Assembly (NCBI GenBank): GCA_018806915.1
Contig: JAGKQI010000100.1
Location: 1,302,001-1,366,000, forward strand
DNA: 64,000 bases
Direction: 5' to 3'
DNA from: Phytophthora colocasiae
Taxonomy: Eukaryota > Oomycota > Peronosporomycetes > Peronosporales > Peronosporaceae
Shown here: positions 42,206-55,681 of the stretch, piece after piece
How positions within the stretch are numbered: position 1 is the first letter of the stretch
Layout of the letters: every line of letters starts with the position of its first letter
Translations under genes and position numbers: made by a program
Notes under the pieces: model-generated
The model's input: only the letters and a program-made list of their open reading frames with translations
Told to the model about the DNA's origin: nothing
Database searches by the model: none

Positions 42206-43778
42206 ATGGAAGACGTGTGTACCGTGCGTAGCGTCCTGCGTCTCCGTCTCAAGCGCGAATCCCTCCAGGCCCCTCTCACCCCCACGTCTTCCAGCTCGTC
42301 CGAGACAGTGGCAGATGGGGGTTTGGCAGCTGCAACGCAGCTAGAACAGTTATTCCAGCGTACGGTTCAATTCGGAGAGAACCAGTCGGGTCTGCTGCTT
42401 GGGGCTGTAGGTAGCGACCGACGCGCCATCGTGCTGCATGCTATGCGTAATCTACGCAACAAGTTTGGTAAATTTACGCTCGTGTACCTCAACGGAGTTA
42501 TCCTTCAGAATGAGCTCGAAGCTTTCAAGGAGTTTACTGCACAACTGACTCGTGCCACAGCGGTCAAACACCCGGTACTTCCAACAACATTGCTGTTTTG
42601 ATGCATGCTCTTTGATCTGACTATGATGTAAGACACTGTCCTACTGGAACATGTACGAATATCTTCGCAGCTTACTAGTTGCAAAAGCCAAGGCTGGAGA
42701 CCATGTCATCGTCGTCTTGGACGCACTGGAGCAGTTTGTGCGTGAAAATAGCAACGCAAAGCAGTTATTGCTATACAATTTACTCGATTGGCTACAGGTA
42801 CGTCATTGGCGTCGTAGATGCTGATTGTTGACTTACATCGCTGCTACACTCTATCATAGGCAAAAGTTGTCAAAATGGGCGTGCTGGGTATAACGGACAA
42901 CTATAACGTTGTTGATAACCTTGAAAAGCGAGTGCGTTCCAGGTAAAGATGGCTAGTGCGAAACTACTTCAATGATGTATGTGTATAAAGCAGTTGATAC
43001 TGACACCATGGTTATGGAATTATATTTTAGGTTCTCAAACCTTCAGATTGTTATTGGAAGACCCTCATTTGGTCAGATACGACAACACCTCATTCGCATG
43101 CTCTCACTGGACACTTTCGAATCAAATGCTGACGGAGAGCCGCAACGACCTACCAAAAATTACGCTGTGGCCTTTTCAAAGAGCGTGGAGGAGCTGTTTT
43201 CAGAGCAAAGCAATTTTCTCGCCAGTCTTGAATTTGACTACGATATTGGCAAGCCCCAAGCTTTTTTTGTTCGGCTCACATTCGCAGCAGTGAGTTTTCT
43301 GGATACCGATGCGCCTCTGCTAACAGCCCAGCACTTCAGGCGCGCGAGGCATCTGCTGGAGCAAGACCATCAACTTGCGGTGCTGGAGACTGTCCCGGAA
43401 CATGGCATCGCCTTGCTAATTGGCATGGGTCACTTGGAGAAAGCCGATCAGCGGGTGTTCACACTAGAAATGGTGTATTCTAGATGGGAAAACTTTCTTC
43501 GCCAACACGACTTCCTTTCCCAGTTGCCAACTCGCGGCGAGGCGCAAAAAGCTTTGGAAAACTTGCTGCGGTTGAAGCTCGTAAAGGACGCTGGTGATGC
43601 ATTTAAGATTGGGCGTGGAGGAGACAGCGCTATGAAACAAGACATTTCGGGCTCATTGCAGCCTGAGTTTCGGGCAGTTCATTTGAATTTTGCACCGAGA
43701 ACCCTGGAAGGTATGTTGCGCAATGGAAGCATCAAGTGCTCAACACTTCTGAAAGAGTGGGCTATTAACGGGAGCTGA
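42206..43778 (+). CDS. ORC4: Origin recognition complex subunit 4 (4 exons)
   Basis: Exons 42206-42574, 42633-42797, 42860-42942 and 43031-43778 join in frame to 454 residues; introns of 58, 62 and 88 bp have GT-AG ends. The match is clearest at VIVVLDALEQFV (Walker B region), LLLYNLLDWLQ, and LEKRVRSRFSNLQI, the ORC4 signature (usually KRVKSRFSHRQI), followed by the winged-helix part. ORC4 binds replication origins as part of ORC. The Walker A site reads GAVGSDRR instead of GxxGxGKT, and Walker B lacks the usual acidic pair, so ATP binding may be weak. The start ATG at 42206 is chosen; another in-frame ATG is at 42161. A small inverted copy of exon 4 lies 40 bp downstream. Confidence 0.9.
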
Positions 43779-43817
43779 TCGATAGTTTGGCAAATAAATA
43801 TACAAATAAGCTCTCCG

Positions 43818-43910
43818 TCACCAGTGAGAGCATGCGAATGAGATGTTGTCGTATCTGACCAAATGAGGGTCTCTTAATAACAAAAGGTTTGAGAACCTAA
43901 ATATCATTTC
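43818..43910 (-). repeat. Inverted copy of the ORC4 intron 3/exon 4 boundary
   Basis: The reverse complement of 43818-43910 matches 43010-43110, from the end of intron 3 into exon 4 (TTTAGGTTCTCAAACCTT, then GACCCTCATTTGGTCAGATA), with about ten differences. A transcript that runs past the ORC4 stop could fold here into a stem of about 80 bp. Confidence 0.85.
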
Positions 43911-43971
43911 AGTGTCGGTAGAAGTGTACAGTATAGTAGCTAGATAGTACCTGAGTGAATTACTACCGGTA

Positions 43972-44058
43972 GTGCTGTCTGAAGTACTATTGGATATAGT
44001 AACATGATACTATAATATAGTATCATGTTACTATAGACAATAGTACTTCAGACAGCAC
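43972..44058. mobile_element. 87-bp TA-flanked foldback/MITE
   Basis: Two arms of about 42 bp (GTGCTGTCTGAAGTACTATT and on to ATAGTATC) are almost perfect inverted copies around an AT-rich centre, with TA at 43970-43971 and 44059-44060. This is the pattern of a Stowaway-like MITE, tiny and internally deleted. Confidence 0.75.
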
Positions 44059-44186
44059 TAATAATATTATTATTATTATCTACTAATTTCTACTATGCCG
44101 CAATTGCCAACTTTTTTATTGCTTGATAGATTATAAAGTATGGAGGTCACAAAGGTTTAAAAAATATTTCCCTGTCCAACAAGAGC

Positions 44187-45191
44187 ATGCCATTACCTTC
44201 GTCCCAAGCGTGCCAAGTATGCGGCCCCCGCGCAAACGTATCGCCCGACTCGCTATTCAAGTGTTCGCGGTGCCAGGTCGTTCTGTACTGCGGCCGCGAA
44301 CACCAGCGCTCCCACTTCACCACCCACAAGTCCGTCTGCAAAGAAATCAAGAAAACTCGCGAATTAATGGAGCAAGAGGCCTATGAAATCCGCCACGCCA
44401 CGGAGGACTTCAGCACGCCTGCCAATGCCTTCGAAACGGACGTTGGTCATTTCTGGGGACTGCATAGCACGCGTCCGTACATGCGCGCTAAGCTCCAGAT
44501 GATTCGAGCTCTTTCCACTATCCCTTGTCGTTTGGCAATTGAGGCTGCACTCACCGAGTCTCTGGATTGTCTGCGACTTTGTCGTGGTGACAACATTGGC
44601 ATCCGTTCCATTATCCCGACTTTCCACTTGCTGTTGGAGCAGTACCAGGAAGCCTACGACTTTATCAAGTGGTGGGCAACATCCGCTCAGGATGACCACT
44701 ACGACTTTGGCGACACAGATTTGCCATATCTGGATGTTCACGGCGCTGACATGACAGAGGAGTTGCCAAATATTCGATACGAGGTGTTCTTCATGAGCTC
44801 CCTGGCTTACATCAAGATGATGTTGGCCAAGCGAGTTCAAGAGACCATCACCTCGTACAAATTGGCGGACAAAGCGTCATTACCTGCAGTTGTGTCGGAC
44901 TCTTTGGGAGGATTCCTGGCCCCAGAAGGTCTTGGCAAGAAACCGGAAGAACTCAAACAACTGCATACGAAGCTCACGCGCCAGTTGAACGAAGCAGTCA
45001 GAGAAACGCACTCCCAGAACAGGCACTTTTGGGGTGCCATGCTGGATCCGGCACCGGTCATTCGAATGCCTGAGCCGAACTACTACTCGCACGACGATGT
45101 GAACCAAGTCAAGATTTGGGTTGAGCAGAGTGCAATGCTATGGGAGAACCACAAGGACGACATCCGTGAAATCCGCCGTCAAGCAGCCTGA
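44187..45191 (+). CDS. MYND zinc-finger protein, intact
   Basis: 334 residues, no introns. The MYND finger at 9-45 has all ligands: CQVC, CSRC, YC, H-x-H and C (KSVCKEI). The rest is a helical region conserved within this local family, including AYDFIKWW (residues about 153-160), HGADMTEELPNI, LHTKLTRQLN and EIRRQAA at the end. MYND fingers bind proline-rich peptides and occur in chromatin and signalling proteins; the role of this family is not known to me. The intact paralogue at 55.7 kb and several broken ones are close by, on the other strand. Confidence 0.9.
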   Translation: MPLPSSQACQVCGPRANVSPDSLFKCSRCQVVLYCGREHQRSHFTTHKSVCKEIKKTRELMEQEAYEIRHATEDFSTPANAFETDVGHFWGLHSTRPYMRAKLQMIRALSTIPCRLAIEAALTESLDCLRLCRGDNIGIRSIIPTFHLLLEQYQEAYDFIKWWATSAQDDHYDFGDTDLPYLDVHGADMTEELPNIRYEVFFMSSLAYIKMMLAKRVQETITSYKLADKASLPAVVSDSLGGFLAPEGLGKKPEELKQLHTKLTRQLNEAVRETHSQNRHFWGAMLDPAPVIRMPEPNYYSHDDVNQVKIWVEQSAMLWENHKDDIREIRRQAA

Positions 45192-45381
45192 TGGGAAACA
45201 CACCGATGGCTTCTCAAGGTGAGGGTTCAGGAACAAAACGACAGGACAGTGATCTTTTGGGTGGAGAAGATCAATGCTACGGTAAGTATCTTTTTAAATG
45301 ATTTTAAAAAAATACTACAGTAGAAAGGAGAAGACGATATGCCTTAACACAGGTTCATGTTCTTTAGTAATATACTCTAAC

Positions 45382-46991
45382 ATGCGTGCATTCGTGACCG
45401 CTAAAATAATGCTTCCAGTTCATCGGGTCCATCCTTGGCTCCTAGGCATCCGTTCCTCGCTGCGATGGTTCGGTTCACCCCCAATTTCTTCTGCGAAACC
45501 CTCTGAAGCGTATGAATTGCTGGTAAAAACTGGGGATTTAACTTTCGATGCTAGACAAGGTGCTATTGCTCGCCGATTCCTGGATAAGCTGCATTCTCGA
45601 CTAGATGGGTATGTATTGCCTGTTTTCGAGCCAAAAACAAAGAAGAGCCAAGCAATACAGAGTGAACAACAACAAGAGCAAACGGAGGAGGAACTGGTGA
45701 TGGTTCCTCGAGGTTTGTACGTCCACGGTGGAGTTGGAACGGGGAAATCAATGCTGTTGGACCTGTTCTACCGAGGTGCCAAGGTGCAATGCAAGCGACG
45801 TGTACATTTCAATGAGTTTATGTTGGAAGTACAGACACGATTAAACCAGGAGAAGAAGAGGCAGTTGGAGCTTTACGGCAGACAGAGACACATTGTGCTA
45901 GACGAGAGTCGAGATGTGGTGCTGCAGGTAGCTCACTCCATAGCGGATGAGTGCCACTTGCTGTGTTTCGACGAGTTTCAAGTCACAGATGTAGCAGACG
46001 CTCTCATCATGAGAAAATTGTTCGGTGTCTTCTTCTCTCGAGGTGTCGTGATTGTGGCGACGTCGAATACCCCACCACAGGTACGAAACCTTGAATGGAA
46101 ATGTAGTATTTACAGTGCTAAATTCATTTTTGGTAGGATCTGTACAAGGATGGCACGAACCGCGAGTACTTTTTGCCATTTCTAGACCAGTTGGCACGTC
46201 ATACTCGAGTGGTGCCGATGAATTCCGATGTGGACTACCGCTTTCTCTGTGAACCGGTGGGAGGCGAGGAAACCTTCTTGTCTCCTTTGACAAACGTTAC
46301 TAAACAGAAGATGGATGCTGTATATCGAGACTTACTTGATGATAGCAATGGTGACGAGCTGCTGCGTATTCCAGTGATGATGGGACGTACACTGGACGTC
46401 CGTGGCATTGCGAAGAGTGGTGTGTGTCGAGCTTCCTTCAGTCTCTTGTGTGATACGGAAAAGGGTGCAGCAGACTACAAGGCAATGGCGGAATGTTTCC
46501 ACACTCTTGTGCTTGATGACGTTCCAGCTTTGAGTATAGCGCAGCACGATCAAGCCCGGAGATTTATCCTGCTTGTGGATGAACTATACGAACACCGAAC
46601 GAGGCTTGTACTATCGTCTGAAGCTTCTCGACCTCGTGGAATCTTCCTCTTTGATGACGAAACCGTTCGAGCGGCATCTGAAGGTGCCAATAGCCCTTCA
46701 TCTATCGAAGAGGAGAAACAGCGCGTGAACAAGGAGAACGCAGCTGTAGGTGTACCTACCACCAGCTCTTGGGATGCTCCTGTAGGTGCTTATGGTCCAT
46801 CGCAAACTGGATTGGATATCGGTAACCTCGTAGCACTGAAAGACCTCAAAGTAGCGTTTAAACGCGCCGTCTCTCGACTGCGGGAAATGCAAGGCGAGAG
46901 ATACTTGGAGGAGAATATCCGCTGGCGTCCAACACGCGCCCAAAAGCTCCAACAAGTGGTCCGAATCATAGAAGAACCGCTGAAAAAATAA
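45382..46991 (+). CDS. AFG1: AFG1-type mitochondrial ATPase (2 exons)
   Basis: Exons 45382-46080 and 46137-46991 (56-bp intron, GT-AG) give 517 residues. The N-terminus (MRAFVTAKIML, Arg-rich, no acid) looks like a mitochondrial targeting sequence. Walker A GGVGTGKS lies at 116-123 and Walker B LLCFDEFQVTD at about 193-203, followed by the sensor TSN of AFG1/LACE1 proteins and the family's C-terminal RARRFILLVDELYEH-like segment (46550-46590). AFG1 ATPases work with mitochondrial inner-membrane quality control. The C-terminal extension of about 60 residues (low complexity near 46700) is longer than usual. The gene ends 143 bp from the convergent kinase. Confidence 0.9.
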
Positions 46992-47134
46992 AATCACAAG
47001 ACGTTTCCTTCCACTGACATTGCATTCGCGACATTAGCTGAAGATTATACACACACAATACCACGCGCACTAGACAGGGGGGACGATGGAATCGAAATGA
47101 AAAACGCAAACTACCTGTCGAGTGCGCTTGTCCT

Positions 47135-48781
<1,647 letters not shown>

Positions 48782-49125
48782 GGTAAAAGGAGAACGAAGA
48801 GCCGTCGACTTAGCTCACCGCAACGCACCCACGAGGTGGTATTCCTGTTTGGAATGGCGATCGAGTCCCTGCAATGCAGCAATGCACTGTGCGTCAAGTA
48901 TTACTGACGATAATAGAAACTGTCCGCTGATAAAGTGACCGTTACACATGTCGCAGATTCATTTTCTGATAGATTACCGTTGATAATGTGGGACAGAAAG
49001 ATTGGGACAACATTGTTGGTGGTACACTCACACGACATTCAGACGACATTTTTTTGTATTTTACCTTTAGGTAACTTTTTGAAAGATACGCGTCGTTTCA
49101 CAGGTCATTTGTGCTTCAAGACACG
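48782..49125. promoter_or_regulatory. Shared upstream region of AGC kinase and secreted repeat gene
   Basis: 344 bp between two divergent start codons. TCATTTGTG at 49105-49113, 12 nt before the second gene's ATG, resembles the oomycete initiator. No ORF is supported here. Confidence 0.5.
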
Positions 49126-52100
49126 ATGGGATATCGCTGGAGCTTGGTATTGGCACTACTATTGGTTATTAACACTGTTTTTAGTGAAGAAGTAGTTGGT
49201 AATAGTGGAGATCCAATTGATTCGGATGTTGCAGCAGTGGCGATTCGTGACGAGAAGAAAACGAGAAGTTTTGTGACACCAACGCACGGATCTTCTTCTT
49301 CTTTGACATTGACGACTTTCTTAACGGATGCAGCTCATTTGCACTACGCGGTTCTACTTTCCGGTCAAAATGCGTTGGATGCAGCTGGTATCAAGAGTTC
49401 AGTGGCTCAATGTCGGACAGAAGTATCTGAAATTCAGTCGTCAAATTCCAACAAGGCACTGCAAAAGGTGCAGAGTGCAGGTGTTGTAGCTGCTGATACA
49501 GTCACCATTTCAATGGCTCAGAAGGTTGTGAGTATCGTGGAGAATCTGATGCCGAATACGAGCTACGATGTGTATTTGGTGGCGGAGGTGATCGGTAGCA
49601 ACGGAGTATTCGGACCGGTACAGTCGGTGTTGCAGTCTATTACACATCCAGAACCTCCGATGGTTGATATCACCGCAGTGCAGCCGGCTAATGCGACGTC
49701 TGATACAGTGTGGATTAATGCGACGTTAACGACTCCAGGACGAGCATATTTCGCTTTGATACCGAATGGGAAAGAGACTGAAATTGTGCAATTGAAGGCA
49801 GAAGATCTGGTGAAAAATCGCACTGGAGATGTGAAATCTCATGTTACAATGCATGATATTCCACTGGGAACGAACGAGTCATACGCGTTTCAAGAGATTG
49901 TGAAGGGGTTAATTCCAGCAACACTATACAATCTTTTTGCCGTTACGGAAGCTCCTGGCACTGGAGAAGTTCGCAGTGAGCTGATTCATTATGGCTACAC
50001 TGTTCGTACACATGCTCTTGCACCGGAAGTAAGTGAATTAGTCTGTTCACCGCTTAATGCAAGTGCTATGGCGTTAGATATTCGGTTTTCACTGGAAGTG
50101 GATGAAAAAGATATTGACCGAGTTACGATGGAGACGTTGGCGTATTTTACTTACGACCTCCATTACGAAGTTATCGCGTTATCGGACAGCTCAACGAGCA
50201 AGAAGAAAAATAAAGTCACCACTTCTACAACCTCAGTAGCGGGAGCTAATGCTGCAACACGAAGTACCGACGACATTAGTGCACTGAAAAATACCACAAT
50301 TCGTGGTAAATTTTCTTTTGGAAATTTCTCAACTGTCGAAGACTTTCACGCAAGTCTGAAGGAAACTCATCATGCTAATATCACCGGTCTAGAAAGTGGG
50401 ATCTTGTACAAAGTGAAGCTTCGAGCTGAGACTGCTGGAAGTCACGGACTTTTCGGTCTTCGAGAGCTCAGTGCACAAGCTAAAACCCATGAAGAAGCTC
50501 CGTCGATCCTTGCATCTTCCATCCAAGCTACGAATAAAAGTGTGAATACTCTAACTCTTTTAGTGGATCTGGAACGGGAGCAAGGTAATATTCATTACGT
50601 CCTCACTGGGAAACCTGCTGCTGCTTCCAGTCTACGTAGTGTGTTCCAGCAAGCATCAAGTATTGACCATCTTCTCCTTCTTCTACGTGACCGATCACCT
50701 CAAGATTACGAGAATGTCTACGTATCTGGTGTTTTTAACTTCTCTTCGGACGAGCGCGTAAGTGTTTCTGATAGTAAAACTCCAGTAAAGCCGGGAAAAC
50801 CTGCAGTGGATACCGAAGAAGAAGCATTTCGAGAGAGATTTATGATTTCTGGACTAGAAGATGCAACGTCGTACTCTATTGTGCTTCTCCCGGAGACTTC
50901 CAAGAGCTTTGGGTTATTTGGACGCGCTTTCAACACGTTGTTGGAAGGTTCTACTAATGAGAATGCCTCAGAAGTTAAGTTGCGGTCAGCAAAACCTGTT
51001 CATGGGAATACTACCGCTATCCAACTGGAGATTAACATGACCAAGTCAAAGGATATTCTCTTCCTGTGTCTGAATCAGCAGAATACTTTAGTTGATACTG
51101 AAGTATCGTCTGAGTGTCAAGAAGTGGAAGACAGAGACAGTTTGGAAGCTTCCAAAGTGTCTTCAAATATTTTCACGTTCACTATCGGTAATTTAACCGA
51201 AGACACCGAATACCACGTGAGTCTGTACGCTGAAAATACTCTTCGCAATGGAGTGGTCAGTAAACGAAGTGAAGAACTATCAGTACGGACACACAAGAGC
51301 GCTCCAAAGATCCTTGCAACTTCAGCACATCCGTCGGCTGCCAGTACCTCGCAGGTGGATGCTCTAGTGACGGTGGAGCCTGGTTCTTCGTGTATTTTGC
51401 ATTACATTGTTCGTGAGCTCGAGGAATCAATCGAGGCTGTGAATGCAGCTACAATTGTGGAACATTCATCAGAAACCAGTAAGGATTCTCGTTCTCAGTT
51501 GCGGTTGCCGTCTTCGTCGTCATTTATTACTGGTGGCAATGTATTGGGAGCTCTGAATGAACCTACAACGCTCCAGATTCAAGGTCTTTCTGCAAACACA
51601 ACGTATCAACTCTTTGTTGTGACGGAAACCAGTCAAGAAGGGAACAGCAGCGGTGTGTACGGTCAACCTGTGAGTTTTAACGTTACGACCCACGCTAGAG
51701 CTCCTAAAATTGTTCTGGCTACGGTGGATCCCATCGACGGTAGTACGAACAGTGTGGTCATCTCTGCTAATTTATCACATCCAGGAATGCTGCACTACTT
51801 CCTGAGTGACGTGGATTTCGCGGATCCTGCGGTTATCAGCAGTGAAAAGGATTCAACACCTCACGAACTTCGAGGACAAGTGGAAATACTGGAAAAACAT
51901 ATTCTGATGGAAGTGATCAATGGGACGAATGATACGCGACCTACAGATCCACTCGTCTTCGTGCATAATACGACAGTAAGTGGACTCAAACCTGGAACTA
52001 CTTACCATGTATCGCTTACGACCGAAACGTACGAAAGTGACGGTGTTTATGGGGAATTCCCACCACCAGTACTTGTAAACACCCACTTAGGCCCACCAGT

Positions 52101-55100
52101 GATCATCCCAGATACACTTTCAGTACATCCAGTGGACGGATCGAGCTCAGCGCTTGTCTTGGAATTTCAGTTGGATCGCTTTGGAGAGGTTCACTACGCT
52201 CTGTTCTTCCGGGGTCTTGTACCTGATAGAAGCCAAGCATTTGAGCAAGTGGAGCATAAGAAGGAAGTGAACGAGTCAAGCCCAATCTGGCCACCTTTAA
52301 TCAGTACTTTCGACCTGACGAAGCTGAGTGGATCCATGCTGAAAGCGGCAGATCTTGAAGAATTGGGTGTGGGTGTTTGGGAAAATGATACCATAAAAGT
52401 CTCTCGAGAAGATATGACGCGTGGAAAAATGACACACAAGAAGATCGACAAATTGCCGCCAAACGCATTATTTGACGTGTGTCTTGTGAGTGAAACAGCA
52501 GCTAGTGGAGGGATTATGGGGTGGCCTGAGGACGGAAGTACTACAGCCTGTCACCGAGTTTCTACTCATGGAGATTACACGAACCAATCGAAGCTGTTGG
52601 ATGAGATATCTATTCATCCAGTACGAGGACGAACAGAAGGGATTCGCATCAATTTGAACGTTTCCAAGTTATTAACAGTAAACGCATCCAAGACGAAAGT
52701 CCCTGACGTCCTCGATCGGTTTGCGGAGTCAACTGGTCGAGTTCCCTACTTTGTTCTTATCGATTCCAAATCAAGATCTGGACGTGATCTAGGAGGTTTA
52801 ATCTCTCGAGGTGAAGTTACAAGTGCATTCAAAGAGGCATCTCCAGGACGTAGTGACGGAGTGATTGCTGCTGGAATGTTGTGGAATATCACTAATGAGA
52901 ACTCAACTGCTCTGCAGATTGAACAAGATGTTTTTGATTTGGAGGCGAACCACGAATATCTACTCTTCTTCGCGTACGAAACCAGTGGTAGTAATGGCGT
53001 TTTCACGAAGATTAACCCCCACAAACACCGCAGCAATGATACGAGGTATGAGAACGATGGAATTCCAGTAAAAACGCATGAAAGTGCTCCTCGCATTCCA
53101 AAAGCTAAAGCAGAACCCACAGCAGGTGATACTTCCAGTATTACCGTGAAATTTGACGTATCTTGCTATTCCTGCAAAAGTGCAGTGGTCCACTTACTCC
53201 TTTTCCCTGACTACTGTAAAACTCCAGAATCTGTTGAAGAATCACTGCGTTTGGATCAGTTATCGGAGACAAATGTGACGATCAACGCCACTGAAGTCGA
53301 CAAGAATTGTTTAATCCCGTTGATACAGAAACGAGTGGAGTTTAACCTTTCTGATCGTCACATTCGCAACGATATCGAGCAAGAACTTGGCGGAGCTGTA
53401 CTCTTACCCAACACCAGCTACATCGTCCTCATCGCCACTGAAACTGCAGGTGCTGGTGTGATTAGTAAAACATTTGAGGAGCCACTACGTGTTCGAACGC
53501 ATGCTCCAGCGCCAAGCTTGAAGGAATTTCGGTTGGAGCCTCGTACTGGATCGACTACGGAGCTGGTATTGACGTTTTCTCTTGATCGACCCGGTGAAGT
53601 TCACTACATGCTTGGACCATCGGGAAACGATGAGTTTAATGTTACTTCACCGCACAATATCAGCAGTAAAGGAGTTCCTAATGGCGATCGCCGTGGACGC
53701 GATAGGGACAGCCACAATTATCGGACGGATGTAGTTCGGACCCGAAGGAGTGTGACGTACTCAACTGGAGAATACGTGGAGCTTTTGGACTATTTGATGC
53801 CTGGTACGAGTTACAGTCTCTTCATTGTATCGGAGGCGCTTCCAGCCGACCATGGCGTTTATGGAATTATCCACGATGTGAAAGAAGTCTCAACGTTTGC
53901 CAATGCGCCGATCCTTTTAGCTCATACAGCATATCCAACACCAGGAACAACTAAAGCTTTAACGGTAGGTTTCCGTATGGATGGACCAGGAATTGTCTAC
54001 TTTTCTGCTGTTGCGGTTAAACCTTGGGATCCGATGAAACACGTGGCTAAAGGAAGCGATCAGTTCGGTAATCGATTGGCTTTAAAGGACCAACTTGTAG
54101 TGCAGAAGAGTTTGGATGTAACTAGAAAGATGATGGAGCTCGAGAGCGACAGTGGCTGGAGGGAAATGATGCTGGAAGTCCCTCACTCAGAATTAAACTA
54201 CACTGTTCATCTAGTGACAGAGACGAAGAACAGTGGTGGGATCTTTGGTACTGTAGCTACTCATGCTGGTGTTCGAGCTCACTCAGAAGCCCCAATACTT
54301 GTGGATGTATCAGTATCCCCATGTGATGCTCGAGTGGATGCGCTCACTGTGAACGTCTCGCTTAATGATCGTGGACATGTGCACTACATCGCACTACCCA
54401 GTGGACGAGCAGTAGATTTCTCGAACGAACTGAGTGTACGAGCAAGTGGAAGTGTCGACGTTAACGAGACTGGATACCAGAAGGCAAGCTTTGTGATTGC
54501 TGGCCTTACGGAAGGGTCCTCGTACGACTTGTACTTCCGATCGGAGACGTTTGAGAGCTTTGGTGTGTTTGGAAATTGGACTACAGTGCCTGTGACAGCT
54601 CGAACTCATGGTCTACCGGCTGAAGTTCTTGTAGAAGCAGTGAAATGTATGGTCGTGCCTTCGTGTGAGCAACGTGGGCGGGAGACGGTAAGTTATTAGT
54701 AAGATGAGAGCTATTGAACTGCTCTTGGGAAATTAATTTGGTGGGTGTTTGCTAGTGTTCACGTAAGGAGAATGTTTGTGGGAAATGCCTTGAAGGCTAT
54801 GAGGCTGTGGATGAAGCAGTACCAGAAGCGAATGAGCCTTGTACGAAGCTGAACGTCGCTGCTGAAGGTAGATTATCTGTCGAATTCACTTTTTTTATCG
54901 AGTTTATTCATTCTTTGCTGTTTGATTTTCAGCCAAACGAGGACCGAAGATCAAGATCAACAGCGTCACTCGTAACCCGAACTTGCACGTGTCTGAAACC
55001 GAGATGGAGACTGATAGCGAGGTTGATGAGAAGCACGAACCAATTCAGGCTGTGAGTGAAGAGGAATCCACACTAGATGTAAATGGAAAGCAGGAGTCGG

Positions 55101-55576
55101 TGAATCCGGAGGCTGGGCATCAAGAAGCTATGATGAAAGAGCACGAAAACATTCCAGTATCGATTGAGTACGAGATGATACCGCATGATGAATTGACGTC
55201 AGTCTCAAAAGTGAACGAGCAGATTCACATTCCTACAGCGCAAGATGTACCAGAGCTTGCTAAAGGAGATTCTGCTGATCAAGGACGACCCGTAACACCC
55301 GACAGAGATGTCCGTGTTGATGTTAACGCTCCCGGTGATACTGAAATTGCACCTAATGCAGAACCAGAGCATCCAACACCTCCGGGATGTCCTCTGAATG
55401 CCCAACCGACACCTTCTGGACTGTGTGAGTGCATTCCTGGCTATGAAGTCGACGAAGAAGGAACCAGTTGTGTACTCTCACGCATGGAAACGGCAGCTCA
55501 AGCTGCTGCCGGTGCCACCTCAACTGCCTTTGACGTTCTTAACGCGCATAGTCAAATTTCAAGCCAACGTACATAG
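49126..55576 (+). CDS. Large secreted protein with repeated beta-type modules
   Basis: Exons 49126-54687, 54756-54867 and 54933-55576 give 2105 residues. The start ATG follows an initiator-like TCATTT and opens a signal peptide (MGYRWSLVLALLLVINTVF). About ten modules of 130-200 residues repeat the same outline: AP-x-I/V at the start, P-x-x-G-S/T-T-x-x-L, G-x-V/L-H-Y in the middle, T-x-Y-x-L/V-x-x-E and GVFG near the end, then TH leading to the next AP. The outline recalls fibronectin III-like sandwiches, but I cannot assign a family. N-x-S/T sites are frequent. Near the C-terminus comes a Cys cluster (CEQRGRETCSRKENVCGKC, EGF-like), an acidic part, and a second Cys motif (CPLNAQPTPSGLCECIPGY). 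It is probably extracellular and may bind surfaces or partners. Confidence 0.85.
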
Positions 55577-55681
55577 TAGCTTTTGAGGGAAAAAGTCCTA
55601 AATTCTTCTTCGAGACGATACGATAAAAATGAAGTTCTGGCCTTTGAGAAACATCAAACGGCATTTGAGTTTGCCAGACGA

